From positions 1 to 64,000 of the forward strand of contig JAQGOG010000037.1 of NCBI GenBank assembly GCA_028293765.1: DNA of 64,000 bases, in the 5' to 3' direction. Below, piece after piece: positions 36,591 to 45,768 of the stretch. Origin of the DNA: Gammaproteobacteria bacterium (GTDB taxonomy: Bacteria; Pseudomonadota; Gammaproteobacteria; Steroidobacterales; Steroidobacteraceae). A program made the position numbers and the translations under genes. The notes under the pieces were generated by a model. The model did no database searches, was not told the origin of the DNA, and saw nothing but the letters and a program-made list of their open reading frames with translations. Position 1 is the stretch's first letter. Every line of letters begins with the position of its first letter.

Positions 36591-39500
36591 ATGCGGATCG
36601 TACGGATCGCGCTCGAGCGACCCTATACCTTCATCGTGCTGGCGCTGCTGATCCTGCTGCTGGGCGTCTTCACGATGTTGCGGATACCGATCGACATCTT
36701 TCCCAATATCAACATTCCGGTGGTCGCGGCTATCTGGAGCTACAGTGGGTTGTCGCCGGACGATATGGCGAAGCGCATCATTCTGCTGACCGAGAAGAGC
36801 GCGCAGACCGACATCTCCAACGTCGAGCACACCGAGTCGCAGTCGCTCAACGGCATTGGGGTGGCCAAGTATTTCTTTCAGCCCAACGTGAACGAGGACC
36901 TGTCGTACGCGCAGATCACCGGCGTATCGCAGACTCTGCTGAAAAGTGTACCGCCAGGCACCGAACCGCCATCGATCCTCGCTTACAACGCGTCCACGGT
37001 GCCGGTCATCCAGCTGGCGCTTTCCAGCTCGACGCTGTCCGAGACACAGATCTTCGACCTTGGCTCGAACGTCGTTCGTACCACGCTCGCGACCGTGGCC
37101 GGTGCAGCCATACCGTTTCCATTCGGCGGCAAGCTCCGCCAGATCCAGGTGGATCTGGATCCGCAGGCTCTGCGCGCCAACGGCCTCTCCGGTACCGACG
37201 TGACCTCGGCCATCGCCGCGCAAAACCTGATTCTGCCGGCCGGTACGCAGAAGGTCGGGACACTCGAGTACTTCGTCAAGCTCAATGCGAGCCCGACCCA
37301 GGTTGCGCAATTGAACGACCTGCCCGTCGCCACCCACAACGGAACCGTGATTTACGTTCGGGACGTCGCGCACGTTCGCGACGGCTCGCCGCCGCAGACG
37401 AACATCGTGCGGCAGGAGGGCCACCGCGCTGCTTTGATGAGCATTCTGAAGACCGGTACGAGTTCGACGCTCGACGTTATCAACGGAATCAAGCAGAAGC
37501 TGCCGCAGATGCAGGCCCTCCTGCCTCCCGGGCTCAAGATCCAGGTGCTGGGAGACCAGTCGATCTTCGTCCGTTCGGCCCTCTCGGGCGTGGTTCGGGA
37601 GGCCACCACGGCGGCGGTGCTCACGGGATTGATGGTCCTGCTCTTTCTGGGGAGCTGGCGCAGCACCGTCATTATCTTCGTCTCCATCCCGCTGTCGATC
37701 CTCGCCTCTATCGTGTGCCTGTCGGCGTTGGGTCAGACCATCAACATCATGACCCTTGGGGGGCTTGCGCTGGCGGTCGGCATTCTGGTGGATGACGCGA
37801 CGGTGACCATCGAGAGCATCAACACGCACCTGGAGCAGGGCAAGGCGGTCGAACCCGCGATTATCGACGGCGCGCAGCAGATCGCCCTCCCCAAGCTCGT
37901 GTCCACCATTGCCATCTGCATCGTGTTCGTTCCCATGTTCATGCTCGCCGGTATCGCCGGATACCTCTTCGTGCCATTCGCCGAAGCCGTCGTGTTCGCC
38001 ATGCTGGCGTCTTACCTTTTGTCGGTGACGCTCGTGCTGACTCTCGCCAAGTTCTGGCTCAAACCGCACGCGGCGCACGGCGCGGGGCGCGGAATCCTGG
38101 CGCGCTTCGAGTCTGTCTTCGACCGGCTGCGGGGCCGGTATCACACCCTGCTGGAAGCCGCTTTGCGCAGCGGTCCGCGTTTCGCCGGCGTCTTTCTGCT
38201 TGCGATGGCGGCCACGGCTATCCTCGCGTTCCCGCTCGGAACGTATCTTCCGGGTCTCGGGCAGGATTTCTTTCCCACCGTCGACTCCGGCCAGATATTG
38301 CTGCATCTGCGCGCCAGAACGGGCCTGCGCATCGAGGAAACGGCCGCGCTCTGTGATGCGGTGGAGACGACGATTCGCCAGAGCATCCCATCCTCCGAAC
38401 TCGCCAACGTGGTGGATAACATCGGCGTTCCCTATAGCGGCATCAATCTCGCTTACAGCACCTCGTCCCCGATCGGACCGGGCGACGCCGACATTTACAT
38501 CACTCTCGGCTCGAACCATCACCCCACGGCGAATTACGTGAGCCTGCTTCGCCAGAAGCTCAACGCAATCTATCCCTCCACGACCTTCGCGTTCCTGCCG
38601 GCGGATATCAATAGTCAGATCCTGAATTTCGGTCTGCCGAGCCCGCTCGACATTCAAATCTCCGGGCCCAACGTGGACGCGAACCGTCTATACGCGAATG
38701 CCTTGCTGCAGAAGGTACGTGCGATCCCCGGAGCCGTGGACATGCGCATTCAGCAGGCTTTCGACTACCCCCAGCTCAACGTGGACGTCGACCGCAGCAA
38801 AGCCCGGCTTGTGGGCCTGACTCAGAACGACGTGGCGTCGAACCTGCTGGTGTCGTTGTCGGGCAGCTTTCAGACGTCGCCCTCGTTCTGGATGGATCCC
38901 AACACAGGTACTCAGTACAGCGTCGCCACGCAGACGCCGCAGTATCGCCTGAACACACTCAACGATCTGGCGGCGACACCGCTGCGACCGACTGGCGGCG
39001 CCGCTTCGCAGATGCTTTCCAATGTGGCGCTCTTCCACCGAAGCTCCGCTCCCGGGGTCGTGAGCCACTACAACGCCATGCCGGTGATCGACATCTACGG
39101 CTCCGTGGAGGGAACCGATCTCGGTTTTATGTCGGCGCAGGTAAACAAGATCATTGCAGCCTCACAACACTATCTGCCGCGGGGCACCCAGGTCTTTGTA
39201 CGCGGACAGGTGCAGACCATGAATGCTTCATTCTCGGGGCTGCTCGTTGGACTGCTGGGTGCGATCGTGCTCGTGTATCTGTTGATGGTGGTCAATTTCC
39301 AGTCCTGGCTCGACCCTTTCATCATCATCACGGCGCTACCCGCGGCGCTCGCCGGCATCGTCTGGATGCTATTTCTGACACATACGACGGTCAGCGTGCC
39401 TGCGCTCACCGGCGCGATCATGTGCATGGGGGTAGCCACCGCGAATAGCGTGCTGATCGTCAGCTTCGCCCGCGAACGCATGACGGCCGGTGACAACGCC

Positions 39501-39746
39501 TTCTCTGCGGCCTCCCAAGCAGGCTTCGCGCGCTTCCGCCCGGTATTGATGACGGCACTGGCGATGATCATCGGCATGGTGCCGATGGCGCTCGGGTTGG
39601 GAGAGGGGGGCGAGCAGAATGCCCCGCTCGGCCGCGCCGTTATCGGCGGTCTCGTCTTTGCTACCGTGGCGACGCTGCTGTTCGTACCAACTGTGTTCCG
39701 CCTGATTCATGGCCGAGGGCACCCGCCGCCGGCGCAGGCCGCGTAA
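36591..39746 (+). CDS. RND (HAE1/AcrB-like) efflux permease
   Basis: 1051 aa; MRIVRIALERPYTFIVLALLILLLGVFTMLRIPIDIFPNINIPVV, LGGLALAVGILVDDATVTIESI. Confidence 0.96.
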   Translation: MRIVRIALERPYTFIVLALLILLLGVFTMLRIPIDIFPNINIPVVAAIWSYSGLSPDDMAKRIILLTEKSAQTDISNVEHTESQSLNGIGVAKYFFQPNVNEDLSYAQITGVSQTLLKSVPPGTEPPSILAYNASTVPVIQLALSSSTLSETQIFDLGSNVVRTTLATVAGAAIPFPFGGKLRQIQVDLDPQALRANGLSGTDVTSAIAAQNLILPAGTQKVGTLEYFVKLNASPTQVAQLNDLPVATHNGTVIYVRDVAHVRDGSPPQTNIVRQEGHRAALMSILKTGTSSTLDVINGIKQKLPQMQALLPPGLKIQVLGDQSIFVRSALSGVVREATTAAVLTGLMVLLFLGSWRSTVIIFVSIPLSILASIVCLSALGQTINIMTLGGLALAVGILVDDATVTIESINTHLEQGKAVEPAIIDGAQQIALPKLVSTIAICIVFVPMFMLAGIAGYLFVPFAEAVVFAMLASYLLSVTLVLTLAKFWLKPHAAHGAGRGILARFESVFDRLRGRYHTLLEAALRSGPRFAGVFLLAMAATAILAFPLGTYLPGLGQDFFPTVDSGQILLHLRARTGLRIEETAALCDAVETTIRQSIPSSELANVVDNIGVPYSGINLAYSTSSPIGPGDADIYITLGSNHHPTANYVSLLRQKLNAIYPSTTFAFLPADINSQILNFGLPSPLDIQISGPNVDANRLYANALLQKVRAIPGAVDMRIQQAFDYPQLNVDVDRSKARLVGLTQNDVASNLLVSLSGSFQTSPSFWMDPNTGTQYSVATQTPQYRLNTLNDLAATPLRPTGGAASQMLSNVALFHRSSAPGVVSHYNAMPVIDIYGSVEGTDLGFMSAQVNKIIAASQHYLPRGTQVFVRGQVQTMNASFSGLLVGLLGAIVLVYLLMVVNFQSWLDPFIIITALPAALAGIVWMLFLTHTTVSVPALTGAIMCMGVATANSVLIVSFARERMTAGDNAFSAASQAGFARFRPVLMTALAMIIGMVPMALGLGEGGEQNAPLGRAVIGGLVFATVATLLFVPTVFRLIHGRGHPPPAQAA

Positions 39747-40978
39747 TGTCCCAGGAGACTTTCATGTTCGTTCCTTCAGTTTCCAGTGCTAGAGACGTAG
39801 GCTCGCCGCGCGCGCGACGCTACGCGCTTGCGGCTCTCGCCATTGCGTTGGGTCTCGCCGTTTGGGGGATCCTCAGCCGAGTGTCTGCGCGGGCCACGCT
39901 CGCCACCGACACCGCCACGCTTGCGATTCCCGCCGTCAGTACGATCAAACCCGCGCAGGGGCAGGCCGCGGAGGCGTTGGTGCTACCGGGCAGCGTACAG
40001 GCGTATAACGAGGCGCTGATCCATGCGCGCACGAACGGCTATCTCCTGAACTGGTATACGGACATCGGTACGCGGGTGAAGAAGGGCCAGCTGTTGGCCG
40101 ACATCGATACGCCGGAGGTGGACGAGCAGCTGCGACAGGCGCGGGCGGACTTAGCCACGGCGCAGGCAAATTTTGATCTTGCGCTGAGTACCAACCAGCG
40201 TTGGCAGGGATTGTTGTCCACGAAGTCCGTGTCCCAGCAGGCCGCGGATGCCGCTGCAGGGGACTCGGCCGCGAAGAAGGCGACGTTGGCGTCTGCCGCG
40301 GCCAATGTCGCCCGGCTGAGCGACCTCGAGTCTTTCAAACGCGTGTTGGCGCCGTTCGACGGGGTGGTCACGAGTCGCACCACAGACATCGGCGCCTTGA
40401 TCAATGCGGGGCAGGGAACAGCGCTGTTCAGCGTTGCTGACGTTCGCAGGCTGCGGGTGTATGTACAGGTGCCGCAGCTCTATGCGTCGAGCACGACGCC
40501 CGGTCTCGATGCCGATCTGACTTTCGCCGAGCGGCCAGGGAAAACATACCCGGCGCGGGTAGTGAGCACGGCAGACGCCCTCGATCCCAATTCGCGCACG
40601 TTGCAGGTGGAGTTGCTGGTCGACAATGCAGCGGGGGAGCTGTTTCCTGGCGCATACTCCGAGGTGCACTTCAAACTTCCGTCCGGGCCCGACAGCCTGC
40701 GCCTGCCCGCAAACGCCGTGCTCTTCCGCTCGACGGACTTGCAGGTCGCCGTGGTGGGGAAGGACCACCGTGTCACTCTGAAGAACATCACGACAGGCCG
40801 CGATTTCGGCACCTCGATGGAAGTGCTCTCCGGCCTGAGTCCGGGCGATGATGTCGTCGTCAATCCGCCGGATTCGATTACAACCGGCGCGCTCGTGCGC
40901 CTGGCCCCACCACCAGCGCCAGCGCAATCTCCGCAGTCTGCCCCGAGTTCGGCGCCAACGGGAGGACGCCACTCGTGA
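39746..40978 (+). CDS. RND efflux periplasmic adaptor (membrane fusion protein)
   Basis: LPGSVQAYNEALIHARTNGYLLNWYTDIGTRVKKGQLLADIDTPEVDEQLRQA, LAPFDGVVTSRTTDIGALI. Confidence 0.94.
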   Translation: MSQETFMFVPSVSSARDVGSPRARRYALAALAIALGLAVWGILSRVSARATLATDTATLAIPAVSTIKPAQGQAAEALVLPGSVQAYNEALIHARTNGYLLNWYTDIGTRVKKGQLLADIDTPEVDEQLRQARADLATAQANFDLALSTNQRWQGLLSTKSVSQQAADAAAGDSAAKKATLASAAANVARLSDLESFKRVLAPFDGVVTSRTTDIGALINAGQGTALFSVADVRRLRVYVQVPQLYASSTTPGLDADLTFAERPGKTYPARVVSTADALDPNSRTLQVELLVDNAAGELFPGAYSEVHFKLPSGPDSLRLPANAVLFRSTDLQVAVVGKDHRVTLKNITTGRDFGTSMEVLSGLSPGDDVVVNPPDSITTGALVRLAPPPAPAQSPQSAPSSAPTGGRHS

Positions 40979-42417
40979 AGCCGCAACTTCTCGTTGCTCT
41001 GGGTGTCGCCGCCTCGCTGGCGGCCTGCTCGCTCGCGCCAGTGTACAAGACGCCGGCGACTGCACCGCCGGCAGCCGCCTATAAAGAGGCCGGTGACTGG
41101 CAGCCGGCACAGCCAGCAGATGCGCAGCCCCGGGGTTCCTGGTGGAGCACCTATCGGGACAGTCAGCTGGATGCGCTCGAGGGGCAAGTCACGGCTTCGA
41201 ACCAGAACCTCAAGGCGGCGTTCGCGCGTCTCGAACAGGCACGTGCGCAAATGCGGCTCATGCGGGCCAACTACTTTCCAACCGTCACCGGGGCGGTTAG
41301 CGGAACTCGCACTAAAAGCTCGCTCAATTCGCCCGTTCACAGCGCAGTCAAGCCGAGGACCCAGAATGACCTGGTGCTCGAGAGTGATCTGTCTTATGAG
41401 ATCGACGTGTTCGGTCGGGTCCGCAATTCGGTTGCAGCGGCGCGCGCGAGCGCGCAGGCCAGCGCAGCCGATCTCGCTGTCATCGACCTGAGCATGCATT
41501 CGGAAGTTGCGATGGATTACTTCACCTTGCGCAGTGAAGATGCGCAGCAGGTGCTGCTGGATCAGACCGTCTCGGAATACGGCCAGGCGCTGGAGCTGGC
41601 TCAGAACCTGTACAACGGCGGAGCCGCTCCACTGGCCGATGTGGCGCAGGCGCAGGCGCAGTTGGAGACGGCTCGCACTCAGGCGGAGGATGTTCGCCTG
41701 CGACGGGCGCAAACGGAGCACGCCATCGCCGTGCTGGTGGACCAGCCGGCCTCGAAGTTTCGCTTGGAACCCAAGCCGCTGCCCCTGGACGCGGCCCCGC
41801 CGTCGATCGATGCGGGGCTGCCGTCAGTTCTGTTGGAGCGGCGGCCTGATGTTGCCGGCGCCGAACGGCGTGTTGCCGCGTCCAACGCGAGTATCGGCGT
41901 GGCGCGGGCGGCCTATTTTCCAGTATTCAGCCTTTCGGCCGCGTTGGGTTTCGAAAGCACGCACGGCTTCAGCTTGATCGACGCCCCGAGCTCCCTCTGG
42001 GCGCTGGGCTCTGGCGCGGTGATGACCCTGTTCGACGGCGGCCGACGGCGGGCGACAACGGATCAGGCTCGTGCCGCTTACGATGAGCAGGTAGCCAACT
42101 ACCGGAACACCGTCACCACCGCCTACAGTGAAGTTGAAGACTGGCTCGCAGCGCTGCGGCAGCTCGAACGGGAAAGTGTCAGCGAAGCCGCCGCAGTGGC
42201 CGCCACGACCACCGAGCTCGAGCAGGCCAACTACCGCTACAAGGCGGGCGCGGCTACGTACCTTGAAGTGGTGATAGCGGAGAACGCTTCGCTGGCGGCA
42301 CAGTTATCGGCGGCTGACATTCAAGTGCGACGCATGAATGCCAGCGTGCTGCTGGTCAAGGCGCTCGGTGGCGGCTGGGACGACCGCGTGCCCGCGGACA
42401 AGGTTGCGCGCCGGTGA
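40975..42417 (+). CDS. RND outer-membrane factor lipoprotein (NodT-like)
   Basis: Lipobox LAAC, WWSTYRDSQLDALEGQVTASNQNLKAAFARLEQARAQ; ATG overlaps end of the adaptor gene. Confidence 0.94.
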   Translation: MKPQLLVALGVAASLAACSLAPVYKTPATAPPAAAYKEAGDWQPAQPADAQPRGSWWSTYRDSQLDALEGQVTASNQNLKAAFARLEQARAQMRLMRANYFPTVTGAVSGTRTKSSLNSPVHSAVKPRTQNDLVLESDLSYEIDVFGRVRNSVAAARASAQASAADLAVIDLSMHSEVAMDYFTLRSEDAQQVLLDQTVSEYGQALELAQNLYNGGAAPLADVAQAQAQLETARTQAEDVRLRRAQTEHAIAVLVDQPASKFRLEPKPLPLDAAPPSIDAGLPSVLLERRPDVAGAERRVAASNASIGVARAAYFPVFSLSAALGFESTHGFSLIDAPSSLWALGSGAVMTLFDGGRRRATTDQARAAYDEQVANYRNTVTTAYSEVEDWLAALRQLERESVSEAAAVAATTTELEQANYRYKAGAATYLEVVIAENASLAAQLSAADIQVRRMNASVLLVKALGGGWDDRVPADKVARR

Positions 42418-42482
42418 CAATGGTCGGCCGCGCGTGCCAGCGTGGGACGGCAATGAATTCCAGCACGATGACGTGTTTCAGA

Positions 42483-42611
42483 TCATGACACGCCTGCGGC
42501 AACTGGCGCCTGATCCTGTGGGTTCCCGACTTTCTCCTCACTGAGGAACCGCGCCAGCAAGACGGTGATCAGCACCGCAGCAATGAGAGTGATCAAGCGA
42601 TACGTTTTCAT
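42483..42611 (-). CDS. 42-aa single-TM peptide MKTYRLITLIAAVLITVLLARFLSEEKVGNPQDQAPVAAGVS
   Basis: Short ORF with AAGAGGCGACCC RBS-like sequence before ATG and a promoter-like module 45-106 nt upstream. Confidence 0.5.
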   Translation of the reverse strand: MKTYRLITLIAAVLITVLLARFLSEEKVGNPQDQAPVAAGVS

Positions 42612-42655
42612 GGGTCGCCTCTTTGCCACGACATTGCGCGGCTCTTCACGGGCGC

Positions 42656-42717
42656 AGTGTGGAGCGAAAATATTGGCCTCGCATTTCTGTACCCACCGAC
42701 GCGGTTTCACCTGAAAT
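42656..42717 (-). promoter_or_regulatory. Module 9: ATTTCAGGTGAAAC-N16-GAAATG-N20-CACACT
   Basis: Upstream of 42-aa membrane peptide ATG 42611. Confidence 0.7.
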
Positions 42718-42994
42718 ACGCTGCGCCCACACCTGTTGAGACGCCCTTAGCGTCACCGCGTTCTGCGCATTCGCCCCACCGCCCCGCGACCGTCCAGCTC
42801 GCGGAAAAGTTCAACGAGAATCCGATTCCGTGAGGCCATTGCGAGGTGTACCCTTCTGTCCGCTCAGACGACTTGCAGGCTTGGGTCGACCGCATCTGCA
42901 AGGATGCGCGGGCCGCTGAGGCTGGGCGGTGGCATTCGAGAGCCAGGCAAGGGCGCGCTTCACGAAAGTAACACCGGGCGCGAGGGGAAGGGTG

Positions 42995-43207
42995 ATGTCG
43001 TCTGAATACTTCGACGGCGAGAAGCTTCTGACGAAAGGCGAAGTCGCTCGGCTGTGCCGCGTCGATATACGCACCGTCGATCGATGGCTGACAACTGGCA
43101 AGCTAGGCGGCCACCGCACGCCCAGCGGTCGGGTGTTGTTCCGGAAGCACGACGTGCTCACGGACGTTTCTCGAGCGCAGATACCGCATCGTAGAGGCGA
43201 TCGCTGA
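42995..43207 (+). CDS. MerR/excisionase-type (BldC-like) small HTH DNA-binding protein
   Basis: LLTKGEVARLCRVDIRTVDRWLTTGKLGGHRTPSGRVLFRKHDV. Confidence 0.8.
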   Translation: MSSEYFDGEKLLTKGEVARLCRVDIRTVDRWLTTGKLGGHRTPSGRVLFRKHDVLTDVSRAQIPHRRGDR

Positions 43208-43395
43208 TCGGGCAAATTGCCCACGACATTGCCGGACATCTTTGGACATTTCGCGGCAGTGCGCGCGTCCGCGATTGCGTGCGCCAGATCTGACGCCTAT
43301 CGTCCGCCTCGGCGGGGTATTTCATTGCGAGTCAATCGAAAGCCGCAAGCTCAAGCGCCGAATCGCGTTCCAACCATAAGATCAGGAGGCCGGTC

Positions 43396-45219
43396 ATGCG
43401 CACGCGCGTAATCATCACCGTGTCGGGCACCTTAGCCATCGTTCTGGGAGCCACGATCCTTTCTCATGCGGTATCGGCACAGACGAGCAGTCCAGCACAG
43501 ACGAGCAGTCCAGATGGGGTTGCTAAGCCGCCGGTCTACGATCCGTACCCACCCGGGATTCTGCCCTCCGATTTGAATTCGGAGCTCGCCAGGGTAGTGC
43601 GGGAGGTGGATTTCATCGAGGGGCGGGCGCTCGCCCAATGGAAGGCGTTAACCCCGCCGGTCCTGACCGGTCAGCCGCCAACACTCCAGGGCACGGGTAC
43701 CGCGGCTATCGAGGCGCTCGGCGAGCTCATGAATTACGATCGCAACATCTCGCCTTTCAGGGACATCGCCTGCGCATCCTGCCACATGCCGTACGTCGCC
43801 TTCAGCGGACCGATCCCGTCGGTGAATCTGACGATGGTCGCGTACCCTGGAACTGTTCACTTCCGGGCCGGCAAACGCACGGCGCAGCGCTACCCCTACG
43901 CACCGTTCTTCCCCGTACTACAGTACAACCAAGTGCAGGGCGCCTTCTTTGGCGGCAACTTCTGGGATTCACGCGCGACCGGGTATCTGCTGCGTAATCC
44001 CGACGGGGAGCAGGCACAGCATCCGCCGGTCGATACGCAGGAGATGGGCAACCCCGATACGGCTTGCATCGCGTTCAAGCTTCAGAAGGCCTCATACCGG
44101 TCGCTCATCGAGGAAATATGGGGGAGGGGCACCCTCGACATCGACTTCCCGGCGGTGACCGAGAAGATTTGCGCGCTGCCCGGAGGGGCATTCGGCACAA
44201 ACAACACTCCGGTGCCGCTGGGTCCGGAGGAGCGGACCCGCGCCAACCAAGTGTACGACCATTGGGCGCAGGCACTGGACGCCTACGAGCAGTCGGTGCA
44301 GGTCAGCGCGTTCTCGTCGAAATTCGACGCGTTCCTGGAAGGCGCATACACGCTGACAGCACAGGAGAAGGCCGGCTACGACCTGTTCCGTGGCAAGGCG
44401 AATTGCAATTCATGTCATCTCGACGGCAGGTCGACCGCCCCTACGCCACCGCCGCCGGAAGGGACCGCGCCGAACAGCCAGGACACCGGAGCCGCAGCCG
44501 CCACGGAGCCTCTGTTTACCTGCTTTGGCTCCGCCAATCTGGGCGTGCCCCTGAATCCCAGGGATGCCTTCTATTATCAGAACAAGCCGGATTTCTTCGG
44601 GTTCACCGCCAATCCTTACGGCTTCGGCTACCGGGATCTGGGATTGGGCACTTTCCTCAGAAGCGGATTCGGCGCCGCCCCCAGCCCGAATGCGACGTGG
44701 ACACAATTTGCACCCGTCAGCGATGGGCAGATGCAGACCTCTTCGGCGCGCAATGTGGCGATGGCACCGAAACAGTGTCCCACCACCGAGGCGCCCGGGC
44801 CTTATTTCCAGAAGGAGTTCTTCCACAACGGCTACATCAAGAGCCTGAAGCAACTCGTTCACTTCTACAACACGCGGGACGTGTACAAGTTCAACGTGAC
44901 TTCCGGACACTGTCCGCCCGGGAAGACGGAGAAGGTGGACTGTTGGCCTATGCCGGAAGTCGAGAACAATCTGGACAAGACCGTTGGCAATCTCCAGTTG
45001 ACGGACCAGGAGGAGGACCAGATCGTCGTCTTCCTGCAAACGCTCACGGATGGTTTTACCCGGCCTTACAGCAACAGCGATACCTTTACGGGTGCGTGCA
45101 TGCAGGGCGGCTCGGCCAAGACGCAGGGTAACGAGTTTCTCATCCCGACTCCGCCGCTTCCGCCGTGTACCTCAGCAGTCTGCGGTGTCCCGCCGTTACC
45201 GACGATGCCCATTCCATAG
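43396..45219 (+). CDS. secreted di-heme cytochrome c peroxidase/MauG-like protein
   Basis: Signal peptide, CASCHMPY and CNSCHLDG heme motifs, YDRNISPFRDIACASCH, long low-similarity C-terminus. Confidence 0.82.
   Translation: MRTRVIITVSGTLAIVLGATILSHAVSAQTSSPAQTSSPDGVAKPPVYDPYPPGILPSDLNSELARVVREVDFIEGRALAQWKALTPPVLTGQPPTLQGTGTAAIEALGELMNYDRNISPFRDIACASCHMPYVAFSGPIPSVNLTMVAYPGTVHFRAGKRTAQRYPYAPFFPVLQYNQVQGAFFGGNFWDSRATGYLLRNPDGEQAQHPPVDTQEMGNPDTACIAFKLQKASYRSLIEEIWGRGTLDIDFPAVTEKICALPGGAFGTNNTPVPLGPEERTRANQVYDHWAQALDAYEQSVQVSAFSSKFDAFLEGAYTLTAQEKAGYDLFRGKANCNSCHLDGRSTAPTPPPPEGTAPNSQDTGAAAATEPLFTCFGSANLGVPLNPRDAFYYQNKPDFFGFTANPYGFGYRDLGLGTFLRSGFGAAPSPNATWTQFAPVSDGQMQTSSARNVAMAPKQCPTTEAPGPYFQKEFFHNGYIKSLKQLVHFYNTRDVYKFNVTSGHCPPGKTEKVDCWPMPEVENNLDKTVGNLQLTDQEEDQIVVFLQTLTDGFTRPYSNSDTFTGACMQGGSAKTQGNEFLIPTPPLPPCTSAVCGVPPLPTMPIP
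43477..43512 (+). repeat. Tandem 2 x 18 nt repeat GCACAGACGAGCAGTCCA
   Basis: Two identical 18-nt units encoding (AQTSSP)x2 after the signal peptide. Confidence 0.9.
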
Positions 45220-45262
45220 CGCGTATTTCATGAAGTAAGAGCAGGGGTATTGGAGGCTTCCG

Positions 45263-45754
45263 ATGAGTGCACTACACACGAAACCGGCGATTGCTGCGGC
45301 TGTGCTCGCCAGCCTACTCTTCTCGAGCTCAGGCGCGGCTCAGCAGGTGAATGCGTATGCTGCGAAAGCCAAGGTGGAACCCCCTGCCGAGAAGGCCCCG
45401 CGCGTGCAAATCGCGCGGGGCCCGGAGCTCGAATCGGCCGACGAGAATTCGGCCACCATCAGGTGGACGAGCAACAATCCCGGCGGCTCGGACGAGCACT
45501 TCGGGGTCGTGCACTACGGTACGAGTCCCAATGAGCTCAACCAGACGGCGAAATCGCACATCCGGTTGAATCAGAATCACCCGGATACGACGTTTCGCGT
45601 GAGCGTGGAGCGTCTCGCGCCGCGGACGACTTACTACTACACGGTTGATTCGATGCAAGCCAGCGGCGCAAGTGACAAAGTCAAGAGCGCGGTCGGGAAG
45701 TTCACGACTCCGGGCCCAGGCGAGCGCGTAATGAACTTTCCCCAACCGAAGTGA
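45263..45754 (+). CDS. secreted fibronectin-III/purple-acid-phosphatase-N-like domain protein
   Basis: Signal peptide, ENSATIRWTSNNPGGSDEHFGVVHYG...LAPRTTYYYTVDS. Confidence 0.7.
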   Translation: MSALHTKPAIAAAVLASLLFSSSGAAQQVNAYAAKAKVEPPAEKAPRVQIARGPELESADENSATIRWTSNNPGGSDEHFGVVHYGTSPNELNQTAKSHIRLNQNHPDTTFRVSVERLAPRTTYYYTVDSMQASGASDKVKSAVGKFTTPGPGERVMNFPQPK

Positions 45755-45768
45755 AGCGCGTCCTTTGA

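Noticed and set aside
36312-38657. Long minus-strand ORF (781 aa) opposite the RND permease gene
   Set aside because: Repetitive R/H/E/D-rich translation is typical of antisense shadow ORFs in GC-rich genes; the RND frame is clearly real
43319-43391. Possible eleventh module ATTTCATTGCGAGT...GAATCG upstream of the di-heme protein
   Set aside because: A-box lacks the TGAAA arm, and the N20 rule would place the -10 on top of the RBS at about 43386
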